NCBI GenBank assembly: GCA_037176845.1
Contig: JAYKXP010000004.1
Location: forward strand, 868,001 to 932,000
Direction: 5' to 3'
Source of the DNA: Paramarasmius palmivorus
Lineage: Eukaryota; Basidiomycota; Agaricomycetes; Agaricales; Marasmiaceae
Length of the DNA stretch: 64,000 bases
A program made the translations under genes and the position numbers. The notes beneath the pieces were generated by a model. It searched no databases, was not told the origin of the DNA, and saw only the letters and a program-made list of their open reading frames with translations. Every line of letters begins with the position of its first letter. Within the stretch, counting starts at the first letter, position 1. Below are positions 54,084 to 64,000 of this stretch, in pieces.

Positions 54084-56988
54084 ATGACATCCGTGAGCAG
54101 GACTAACGGAGCCCAACCGAGACTGCGAAAACCTCAGCCCAACAGCAGACACCCCGCCATTGGTTCCATGCACTGGCTATTTCGCACCAATATTCCTCGG
54201 CGGAGAGCTTCGTACATTCAGCCTGACATCAGGCGACGAAACTTCTTTGGGGTGGGGGAGATTATTGGGGTCCTGACGAATGTGAGTCGTCAAAAATTGA
54301 ATGGCCACGTTTTCATTTTATCTAACAATATTTATATTCGCTTAGCCAGCAGAAACTGTACGCTCCTTGGCTGAATCCAAACGTTTACTAGAAGAAGCAC
54401 GGCGAGAAATTAACGATACCCGAGAACGAGCTCAAATCAGGCCAAAACACACCTTTTCTCCACTGCCCAATTTTCTTCCTCGGGATGCGGAAATCAAGGC
54501 AATAGAACGAGCATTGGACACTGGAGAGCCTGCTTTCACCGTTCTGTTCGGTGCTAGCTCCGTAGGGAAGGTATGTCTCAACTCCTGTTTGAATCTGCAT
54601 GCCCTCAACTCCAACAGACGGCACTTCTTCGAGAGGTGCTTTGTCGCGACAAATACCACGTGTTGCATTTCGACCTACGGATTGCGGGCTTTGCGGACCT
54701 TGCTAGTTTGTACACCAGCTTGTGTCAGCAAATGGAACAATACTTTGAGGAAATCGCCAAACAAGAAGGTTTTGAAGAGTTCGAGAAGGAGTCTTGGAGT
54801 TTCAAGGTCCGTCTCATTTAGGAGTAGAGTATGAAGTGTCTCATCATTGGCCGCAGCACGATCGGCTTAACGTCGAGAAACGCCTCCAAGATTCCCAGCC
54901 AGAGTCTGGCGTCCAACAAATCAAGACCAGTGACATTGCAAGGCTGATGGAACTGTTTCAGGTAGACTTTTTTTCTTTACTGTCTCCCAGTGATTGACCC
55001 CAGATTCGACAGAGTTCGCTCTTGAAATATCGCGAATTTGAACCAAAAACAAGCGAAAGAAGGAACCGGAGTGACAGTTCTGACGCCAACTCTGATCAAA
55101 CGCATGTCAATGGCAATGCACCAAACGCCCCATCTAAAAAGAAATGGCGATTTCGCAATCTTATGAAAAGCGATCGGAAGAAGAGTAACGGGCGCTCTTC
55201 GGACGGGCAACCTGAAAATAGAAATGAGAACGACAATCGAAGCGAAGATAGAGTTAGTACTAAGAAAATGCCCGTAGGTTGATTTACTTGATAATAGACG
55301 CTATGCTCACTGTAGCCGTTTGACAGGTTATCTTCTTCGACGAGGCACACAAGCTGTAGGTTGCATAATCAGCGGTCGTTGGAAGTGGCGCGCTCATGAT
55401 TTCCCTTAGCCCAGCGCTGATTCAATCGACAGAGGCGATGAACTGTCTGCTCAGTACTTTCCTTGTCCTCACAAAACAGGATAGATTGTGCCATGTCATA
55501 CATGCAACTAGTGACCCGTTCTACCATACATGGCTCAGGCAGCTGAACGTCATGCAGCATTGCAAAGTGTGTCCATCGCTTTGAATTCAACTTCCGGGGC
55601 AGTTATATTGATTATTCCCTCAGATTATAACTATTGGAGACTGTTCGAAATCCGAGACCAGGGCCTTCTTCCGCGAACGACTTATCCCTACGGTACCGGA
55701 TCACCTACGGCCTGGATTGAGCTTTGAAAGGCTTTATGAAGCATTCGGTGGAAAACTCGTTCACTGGCAGGACTATGTTACGGACTATGGTACGTTTATC
55801 CTTGTAAGGTCTTACTGCCAGTGCTGATTTAACTTATTGTAGTAAACACTAATGGTACGCTAGAAAGTACGTATCTGCCATCATGCACAAGGGATATGGC
55901 TAAAATTGACCTTCAATAGTCAAGCAAAGCTCGCACTTCCTTCAGGCAGTATGTTTTCTTTGTTATATCTTAACATGCATTTTTTTCTCATCTCAAGAGT
56001 GTAGCACGCACTTCTCAACCTTCAGATTATTCACGCTTCACAAGCGCCGAATCTCGAGCAAGACTCGCCCCAGACAAACCACGCCAGCGAACCACCAGCG
56101 GCCTCTACGTCCGGCTTTCGCATCTACTCTCCGATAACCAATCCTCACGGACCCTTTGGATCGGTGACGAGCTCTACTTCAGCACCGTCCGAACCACCAG
56201 AATTCACTGCAATGCAGCTGCTCAAAGTGATGTCCAGAATCACACAAACCGGCGTCGACTATATCCCATACTTCATGCTTTGCCGAGAATTTGGGGTGAA
56301 GGCCGTCGACGGGATGGTCAAAGCGCGTGTGCTGGACTTAAGGTGGACGGAGATCGTTAAGGGAGAGGAAGTACCTCAACCCGAAGACATGGAGATCCGG
56401 GATTCAATGGCAATCGGAGACGGCGTCAGGCTTGTTTACAGCCCCGGACCGGGTGACTCTCGTCCAGGGAGTGTGCCAGGATACATGAACGACCCAATGG
56501 CAGGGAGCAGTGCAACAGCGGTAGAAGAAATGTTTGGTGTGAGGCCTCCGCCTCCAATGTCACCTCCCCCTGCAGAGTCCGACGAGGAGCTAGTGGCAAT
56601 TTCTGAGCGTGAAGCCATGATGGAGTCATTGAGGCGTCGACCGTCACAGCGTGACCCACCTCCCAATCCCTACAACGATTATCCTCAACGACCAACACGC
56701 TATCCTGCTCGCCGCTCTACGTACCACCCCCAGTCACAATACAACGACCCCTACGCATCACTTATGGAGGTAGTCGGGCCAAAGCTGGTGCCCACAACTC
56801 CGATAATGAGGTATGCAATGAGGGAAGTTGTTTCCGAGTATCAGGAAGATGACGATGACGTCGAGGATGTGGATATGGATGAGGATGGAGCCATCCGTAG
56901 AGAAGGCGAAGGAGGAAGACGGAGAACTAGAACTGCCACGGACGGAGACTCTGAATATGCAAGTTTGTCGGATGTGGATGAGTACTGA
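54084..56988 (+). CDS. Uncharacterised P-loop NTPase, possibly mitochondrial
   Basis: About 750 residues in eight or nine exons. The N-terminus is rich in Arg and hydrophobic residues (LFRTNIPRRRASYIQPDIRRRNFFGVGEIIGVLTN) and resembles a mitochondrial presequence. A helical stretch follows, PAETVRSLAESKRLLEEARREINDTRERAQI, then FSPLPNFLPRDAEIKAIERAL, a typical entry to a STAND/archaeal-type ATPase domain. Walker A is FGASSVGKT (completed across the intron at about 54570-54617), and Walker B is VIFFDEAH. Between them a Ser/Asn/Lys-rich insert of about 90 residues interrupts the domain. After IHATSDPFYHTWLRQLN and FFRERLIPTVPDHLRPGLSFERLYEAFGGKLVHW comes a winged-helix-like part, FTAMQLLKVMSRITQTGVDYIPYFMLCREFGVKAVDGMVKARVLDL. 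A Pro-rich and finally acidic tail ends SDVDEY. The start could also be Met at 54168. I know similar agaricomycete proteins but no function. Confidence 0.75.
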
Positions 56989-57198
56989 TTTTATTTATTC
57001 CCCTTTCTAATTTTCTTTCGACGTTGCATGCCTTTATTTCCTCGCTACTTATATTCAACACACGTCAATGTATCCCAAGTTTTACGCTCGTTTTGCACGA
57101 TATGTATTCTACTTATAGTATAGTGTAGATCGTCTTTCCTAATAGTAAGTACCTACGGCCCTAAAGGCCTTCAACACGAGCGCAACCCCCTCTGTTGC

Positions 57199-59944
57199 TT
57201 TACTGCTCCAACCCATCTAGACCGGCGTATCTGATGTCCGCGTTGTCATCTAACCACTTCATCCACTTCTTGAGATACTTTCCTCCGTAGGAAATTGTTG
57301 ATGAATCGCCAACGATACACTACGTTTGTGAGTTAGTCACAAAAAGGTATAACCTTTGGGGTGACTCACCAAGCTTCTCTTTGCACGCGTCATCGCCACG
57401 TTCAATCTCCTCTTTTCCTTCAAAAAACCAACCTCTCGTGTAGGATTACTTCTCACGAGGCTAATAATGACTGCTTCCTTCTCACGGCCCTGCATGCCAT
57501 CGACTGATCCAATTTCAATTTCAGGGTACGTTGGGTGGAGGAGTGAGGATATGTGTGCCACTTGGGCTTGATAACTAACCAGAAATGAGGAATAGAAACC
57601 CGAATTAACCGTTGCATTTGATCACTTACGGGGTTATAATGGCGACTTGGGTAGGTTTGATCCCATTACTGATCTATGTGGTTCTTATGAGCGCAACAGA
57701 CAGGGGATTGCATGTAAAACGTACCAGATCCTCGACCCACGATTTGACGACCAAGGCCTCGTTCTCATTCCATCGACTGCCTCCCTCTTCTGGGTCGATC
57801 TTTAATTGGCCCTTCTTTTTGCCACCATCAAGTCCATCGCTTATTCCTTCGACTTTCTCGTAGTACTCACACCCAGCAGTGTCGTAGAATATCACTGGAA
57901 TGCTCAAATCTTCCTCTTTTTTAACGTCTGGCAGATCAGAAAGTAGATGGGAGGCGACAGAAGAATGCGAAATGAGCTTATTTGCGTATAACGCAAGGGA
58001 AGGGAAGGTGCATATCTGCGCGTGCATCCTGGATGATTGCTCAGCATCAGATCGAGTAAATTGACTATCAAACGCACCGATATTGAACATCCAACATGCG
58101 TTTGATACCTGGTCCCCACATTTCCTCCAGACGATCGAAGAGAGTCGTTTCGAGGGTTCGTGGTGGACGAAGCACGCCAGTACCGGCCTTTTCTTTGCCT
58201 TTACTTGTCCCTTTCTGGTTCGTATTTTTCTTTGGTTCCTCCTCACTTTCGTCGTCTTCGTCTTCGTCCTCGTCCTCGTTACTGTCTCCCACTACTACGG
58301 GGGCGGCACTCTTCGAGGTCTTCTCTGGTCGCTTCCTCTCTTTCGACCCACGCTTCTCCCTGTCTTTCTTCTTCATACCATCAGCTAAAACAGTGGGCGG
58401 AAGTTGCATGGGATCTCCGGCTAGGATTAATTTAGTGGCCCTCTTGAAACCAGCTTGAAAGATTGGTATCAGTGTGACGGCCTCCAAAGCCTGCGTTGCT
58501 TCATCTATGATCACAACATCGAATTCCTCCTTCTCTAATTGTCTAGAACCGGCAGAATGACAGGTGGCAAAGACGATTTGTGAAGAAGAGGGTGATAAAA
58601 TTGTTCGTGTGACTTGAGACTCGCGCTGGCGATACCTACACGGGCAATACACGGGTCAGTAATGCCAACGAAAATGAAATCCAGCGAACTCACTCTTTGC
58701 GCAATGCTTTCACTTCCTCCCACATCTTCTTACGCTCTGCGCCTCGAGGTCTCGCAGTGCCTTTGTCACGGCCACCTCCGGCTCTTCCGCCAGCACCAGC
58801 ACCACTCCCAGCCTTTTTCTTATTTCCACCGCTTGATAGCAGCCCTAAAAGTCCCTCTAGCTCCTTCTTGACATCCTTTACAAGCTCTGCTTGGTCTGAT
58901 CGGGAAGCTCTGGCGTCTAGTGTTGTCTCGAGAATAGCTGTGCCGCCTTTCTCTGAAGTTAGAACGCGTGCTGGATGCCCAATTCTGGTACAAGTTAGGT
59001 CTTCATATGGAAGGAGTCGTTCGAGAATGTTGTCTACAGAGAGATTGGATGCCCCAGCGACTAATATCCGGTTTCGGGCGCTGGACTCAGATGTAGAAGA
59101 TTGGGGAGGGGAACATGCTAGTTGTCGGATTATCTCAACCAGAGTATGCGTTTTCCCAGTACCTAGACGTACCTAGTCAACTTCAAGTGTGAAGGATTAG
59201 TGTAACGAACGCACCTGGAGGTCCATGTATACAAGCAACTTCTTTCGCAGCTAGACAGAATTTGACTGCTTCTTTCTGGGATTCGTTCAACGTCGGGTCA
59301 AAGAACTGAATGTCCTTTACGGTGGTACCGAGCTTCGAAGGTGGTTGAAGACCATATAGAACGCGGAGGAGCGGTGTCAAATGTTCATCTGTGTTTGTGG
59401 GCGGCGAAGTACTAGCAGTGCTGCTAATTTCACCTGAACCAACCAAAATTCTTTCTAGTTGATCAATAGCCTTATCCATCCTATCGTAGGTGACCGTATT
59501 CGCAATTTTAACGACCCGGCATCGTTCAGGAAGATCGGGAACCTCGTCGCCATTGTCGACCGCTACGATAATGCGGGTGTCCGAGAGTTTGTACACCACA
59601 CCTTCAATTCCTTTCGTATCTTTTGCAGGAGGACCAGAGGTTGTTGTGTGAGGTTCGATACTGGCAAGGTCTCCCGTCCTCAAGGTATGCGGAGGAAAAA
59701 TGGGGTTGGTGTGGTACGCACTAGGTCGATCTAGTTCGATGAGTGTCTTTCCACCAAGGCCGACAGAGACGTTGACGATCCCAAGCCCGAGCAATGCAAG
59801 TCCTTTCTGCTCTAGGACTTTGGGGGGACAGTTGGTGAGTAGGAGTTTGCTTCTTTCGAGGTCGGCTCGACGTTCTTCGGCAAGCAGCACGCGTTGACGC
59901 GCGATGAACGCAGCAAGAGACGAGGACGAGGACGTATCAGACAT
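57199..59944 (-). CDS. IGHMBP2/Hcs1-like SF1 helicase (Upf1-like)
   Basis: Superfamily 1B helicase like yeast Hcs1 and animal IGHMBP2/SMUBP2, 5'-to-3' on DNA or RNA. The N-terminal stalk and beta-barrel ([24 protein letters not shown], then [23 protein letters not shown]) match the family. Motif Q/I is [30 protein letters not shown] (across an intron), motif Ia [18 protein letters not shown], motif [14 protein letters not shown], motif [17 protein letters not shown], motif IV MLDVQYRMHAQI, motif [26 protein letters not shown] and motif [14 protein letters not shown]. After motif III an insert of about 75 residues, Lys-rich then strongly acidic, stands before [15 protein letters not shown] second Gly/Lys-rich insert lies after motif Ia. 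No R3H or AN1 zinc finger is present at the C-terminus. The stop is at 57199. Confidence 0.9.
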
Positions 59945-60208
59945 TGCATCGATGGGATGATGGCAGCCGTTGAATAAGAAATCGAAATCTTAACTAAGTA
60001 CTTGAGTGACAAGGAATTGCACAGTGCAAAATGACACAGTGGTATCGTACGGTATGTATAGTAGCGAAGTTGAATAGCGACCAATTGGTCGAGTGTACCG
60101 TAAGATGTAGATATGGCAAGAAATAATGATAAGTGCGTTGTGTCCAAGTTGCGAATGTGTAGTTCGAATTCTAATTTGTATGCATAGCCTGGAGCTCAAG
60201 CCGTTCTT

Positions 60209-63200
60209 TCAGACTTTCTGCGGACATTCCAGGTATTGTCCAGCCTCATGATCGCCTTTGTTATGCTACAGAGTGCGTTAGAACAAGTATAGAGGCTGAA
60301 TGACATCAAGACTACCTTTGATCTTCTTTTTCGGTTTATCGACAGCGTCTCCTGCAGGAGATGATCGCTTTGAGCTGGAACGCGACGGACCTGCAACGGA
60401 AAGTGTATGATTGTGATTTACTACGGGCAGCTGTGGTGGTGGTGGTGGCGGCGGCGCGGGTTGGATTTTTTGTGCGACTGTCGGCAACGTGCGAATAGGA
60501 TGTAGAGGCTGGCCACGGATGAGATGCAAGTGACCGCGCTTCACAAGTGTCTCTTCTATCACGCGTATCGCAGCCACCTAAGTATCGAGTCAGTTATTGT
60601 TATGCTTTCTTTTCACCAGAATGTCTTACACGCTGATCCCAAGGCTCGTCTTCAGAGTGCATTATCAACATCTCTCGATATTCAGCCAGATTCTCCGACT
60701 TCTCGAGCATCATGCATTCCTCGTCATCTCTATGATTCTGACCGCACAAGCCACACGGTCCTTGAGGGGGAACGTATGCAGGACGTGGAGGATTTGGTGC
60801 AGGCAGCACGGAGACACCGTTGACATGGCCGTTCATGGGCGTGTCCACAGCCATTGAGATTGCCCGCGCCCGCTCAGTATATTCAGGATCACCCTCGTCG
60901 CTGTCGCTATCACTGTCGATTTCACCGGGCTCTGACCAATTATAAGCCGAATCACCGTCGGACGAACGCGCCTTCCTGGACTTCTTGGGTTTCATAGGAG
61001 TATCCTCGATATACGCGGGAATTGGTTGGGCGATCTAATGGATAGAAAACTATGGCTTAGCATGTCAGCTCTCAACATCCAAGAGTGCACGGACCCTTTT
61101 AGCTGCTTTTCGCCGTACGCCTCTACCAGATTGAGCTGCTTCTCTGCTTCTGGCCAGCTCCATTTCAGCATTGATTTTCTGTAATGTTTTGGCCCAGGAG
61201 TCTTGTTGTGGTAGTTCATCGTTGTCTTGCACTTCTTCTAGCTGGTCTTTGTCCGAGGTCCATATCTTCGCAAACGAGAATGCCAGACCGCCCTCTTTCG
61301 GGGCCTCCTCCACCTGGGTTTCCTTTTCAGTCCTTTCGATGAGATTGTCGATGTCACTATCAGAATCTGCAGGGACGTAAGCAATAATTCAGACAGAGAA
61401 ACACGCCAGACACGGACAAACTATATCCTTTGTGGAACCTTCTTTTTCCTCGTCGAACAATGCCTGAGCGCCGTACATCAAGATCGACTGCAAGTCGTCT
61501 CCAGCGTCATCCTCGTCGTTGATCTTTTGCACAATGAGATGGTCGAGCACCATTTTCTTCTTCCCGATTTGCATGATACGCTCCTCAGCGGATTCCTTTA
61601 CCGTGAGTTTGAACACCAACACAGGTTTCTGCTGGCCAAATCGATGGGCTCGTGCGATGGCTTGCAAATCCTAGGACCAGGTTATTGGGCGAAGCTATCA
61701 GACATTCGGAGGTACATACTTGGTGAGGATTGAAGTCGGGATCAAAGATGATCTTGAGAAGGGTCAGAGTATAATTGTCTGTTAGTGCAAGCCAACTCAC
61801 GACAGTATCCGCGGTCTACGAGTACATAGAAGAATTAGCACATAGCAACGTGTGGAGAAAGACAACTTACGAATAGATTGATACCAACACCCTGCCCGAA
61901 TGCCCCTGTCAGTGCTAAGCATATCAGGAAGCATTTGAAAGCCACGCACTCCGGCTCTTGTTGTCAATAGGTAAATAAAAACTTCAGATCCTTCTTTGTT
62001 GAATTCGTCCATTCCCTTCTGCCTGTCGGCTCCAGCAGTATTACCGTCCTGAAAATCGACAGTGAGACCGGGTCCCTGGATCAGGAAGGTAAAGAAGATT
62101 GACCAAACGAAGATATTTGATCCCCTCTCCAACCAGGAAGTCTTCAATGACATCTAGAGCAATCACAAACTATTGGTACATCAGCAAGTGGATCAAAATT
62201 ATTAATTCATGAAAATCTCACTTGACTAAAGAGCAATACTCGATGACCACGGGCTTTCAGTTTGGGCAGGAGAGACCTGAGGAATCGGAGTTTGGCGCTC
62301 GCGTCGATCAACTTTTCGTGGGTTTCCTGAGGAGACAGATTCCTGGGTTCAATATCTGGGTCATACAAGTAGGGATGCTGAAGACATCTATACAGCATCA
62401 TAAATGTCTATGCAATGAAGTGAAGCTCAATACACTCACTTCCTCAGCTGCATAAGCATATTATTGACAGTTTTCTTTCCGCCAGAATGTTGAGCAGATG
62501 CTGACGGATTAGTCAAACCGGCCAGAATCTCTACGTTCTTACCTGCGCACAGACTTTATTGGATCGATCGCGGAGACAGTAAATCTTCACTCACTGAGAA
62601 TCGATCGATAGACTTGCTTTTGTAGAGGAGCCATAGATACTGGAACGATTACCTCGTTCTGCGAGAAGATCCTGGTTTGTTCTACGAAGGAAGATAATTG
62701 CAAGAGGACAAACCTTGGGCGGTAGCTTAAGAACGGCGCTTTTAATCCGACGTAGGAAATATGGACGTAAGCGCTCGTGAAGTTGTTTGATCAACTCCTC
62801 GGTCAATTCTTCATGCTCTTTCTCCAAAGCCTCCAGGTCGTTCCACTGCTCTGGGTCGAGGAAGTTCATAAGATTGAACAATTCACGAATATTGTTGTTG
62901 AGGGGCGTCTGGAGAAGGTATTGAGCTGAGAGAAAGGTACACGCGAGGTTGGCCACGCACCCCGGTCATGATGATGCGGTGAACGACTTTTAACTCGTTC
63001 AACTTCTTGAATAGGAGGCTACTGTCAGATTTTACTACGTGCACGGGTGGTCAGGAAAACACACACAAAGTCATTAAGCTGAAACTTACATCTCTGTCCC
63101 TCGTCAATAACAAGGGTGTCCCAACGCGGTTGATTCTTGAATATTGGTGTAAATTCTGTCTTGTTTGTGATGGTGTCGTACGTCGTAATCAGGACATGGA

Positions 63201-64000
63201 ATTTGGTCCTCATATCTCTGCGACGACTATCGTCGTGGTATAGTTCGAAGGCTTTGATGACATCTCTTGCTTTCGCTTCTCCGTAGAAAGGGACAACGCG
63301 CAATTGGGGAGCCCAGCGCTCAAACTCTCGAACCCAATTTGTGACTGTCGAATTCGGTACGACGACTAACATTGGAGCGGCTTTATAGCTCGTAACAATT
63401 TTACCGATGAATGAAGCAATTTGAACCGTTTTTCCCTGCGCGAAAGTGGGTATTAGTCCACAAAACATTCAAGAAAAGATTACCAGTCCCATCTCATCCG
63501 CCAAGATACATGGTTGATTGTCCCACCAATTACGGCAAAGCCAGTTGAAGCCATCAACCTGAAAGATGTGTTGGACTATTGTCGATAAAGACAGACACAA
63601 TTCGCACCTGAAAGTCCATAAGCTTCAACTTCGGGTCCTGCCCGAGTGCCAAGTCTTCCGCTTTCTTTAGAGTATGATACCGATCGTAATCACCCTTCTT
63701 GCGTCGAGACGCCCCGAATTTGCTTGCATCAAAGGCAGAAGGTTTCATAATGTTCACCGACCGAGCTGCAATGAACCGTGAAAATGCTTTCTGAAAAGCA
63801 GGGTATGTTGGGTCATTTGGCCGAGGTGGCGAGTCATTAGTGGCTAGAATAGAATTAGCAAACATAACTATACACAAACAAAAAAATATGCCTCTACCTT
63901 CCTCGTACCCAAGATCCTGCCACTTGAAGTATCCCCAAATGACGCGCTCTATGTCGTCCTCATTCAACGAGCGGCCTTCTCGCGATTCGAAATCTTCAAT
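60209..64000 (-). CDS. Mit1/CHD-type SNF2 chromatin remodeller (partial, 5' end off the window)
   Basis: The 5' part lies beyond the right edge. The visible part starts in the middle of a chromodomain-like segment (WGYFKWQDLGYEE, then DPTYPAFQKAFSRFIAARSV). The SNF2 core follows: LMDFQV...WWDNQPCILADEMGLGKTVQ, VVPNSTVTNWVREFERWAP, TLVIDEGQR (motif II DEGQ, as in Mi-2/Mit1 type, not DEAH), FLDPEQWNDLEALEKEHEELTEELIKQLHERLRPYFLRRIKSAVLKLPPK. The C-terminal helicase has [56 protein letters not shown], then AEERIMQIGKKKMVLDHLIVQ. The tail is charged, with a CGLCGQNHRDDEEC knuckle, MLIMHSEDEPWDQRV and a poly-Pro run. In fission yeast Mit1 belongs to the SHREC silencing complex. The exact C-terminus (60196 or 60209) depends on the last splice. 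Confidence 0.88.

Noticed and set aside
53890..54087. Short plus-strand frame as a first exon of the P-loop NTPase
   Set aside because: Ends in a stop before the next exon, no convincing donor to join in frame; an overlapping minus-strand frame of equal length exists.
1..64000. CRISPR arrays, transposases, reverse transcriptase or virus-like genes
   Set aside because: No regularly spaced repeats and no signature motifs of these families were found in either strand.

Overview
This 64 kb window is nuclear DNA from a filamentous basidiomycete, most likely an agaricomycete. Genes are dense and on both strands. They are cut by many short introns (about 45-65 bases, GT-AG), intergenic gaps are short, and there are no operons. 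Family content fits the same placement: an F-box/LRR-like protein, a Kre6/Skn1 beta-glucan protein, an Ima1 inner-nuclear-membrane protein and a Prm10/ThrE-like transporter. I count 24 protein genes (one cut by the right edge) and one intron-containing tRNA-Glu. No mobile element, CRISPR array or virus-like sequence could be supported.

Layout. 0.1-6.4 kb: F-box protein, acyl-CoA dehydrogenase ending in a peroxisomal SKL signal, and a Kre6/Skn1-type GH16 protein. 6.4-9.6 kb: a divergent pair, SNAPC1-like snRNA transcription factor subunit and Ima1. 10.1-14.3 kb: a Ser-rich single-pass membrane protein and a membrane-anchored heparinase II/III-like protein. 14.6-24 kb: peroxisomal 3-ketoacyl-CoA thiolase, ceramide glucosyltransferase, homeodomain protein, a small unknown protein, a gene-poor 1.9 kb stretch, and the mitochondrial carnitine/acylcarnitine carrier. 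24-34.3 kb: a multi-fasciclin membrane protein, Rav1 of the RAVE complex, and Rab GDI. 34.5-43.2 kb: a Myb/SANT-like protein, methylmalonate-semialdehyde dehydrogenase, a low-molecular-weight phosphatase and a Prm10-like transporter. 43.4-64 kb: HLTF/Rad5-like SNF2 ATPase with RING, a degenerate RNase III/dsRBD protein, Mcd4, tRNA-Glu, an uncharacterised P-loop NTPase, an IGHMBP2/Hcs1-like helicase, and the C-terminal part of a Mit1/CHD-type remodeller.

How the genes relate. Three genes of fatty-acid oxidation and acyl transport lie within 22 kb (acyl-CoA dehydrogenase, thiolase, carnitine carrier), and a valine-catabolism dehydrogenase lies further on. They are interleaved with unrelated genes, so this is loose proximity and not a cluster. 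The right end is rich in DNA and chromatin ATPases. Three genes serve cell-surface glycan or lipid synthesis (GH16, GT21, Mcd4). Most of the window is ordinary conserved fungal gene content. The points most worth a second look are a GC-AG intron that decides whether a phosphatase keeps its catalytic cysteine, the targeting signals of the acyl-CoA dehydrogenase, the degenerate RNase III, and the unassigned P-loop NTPase.
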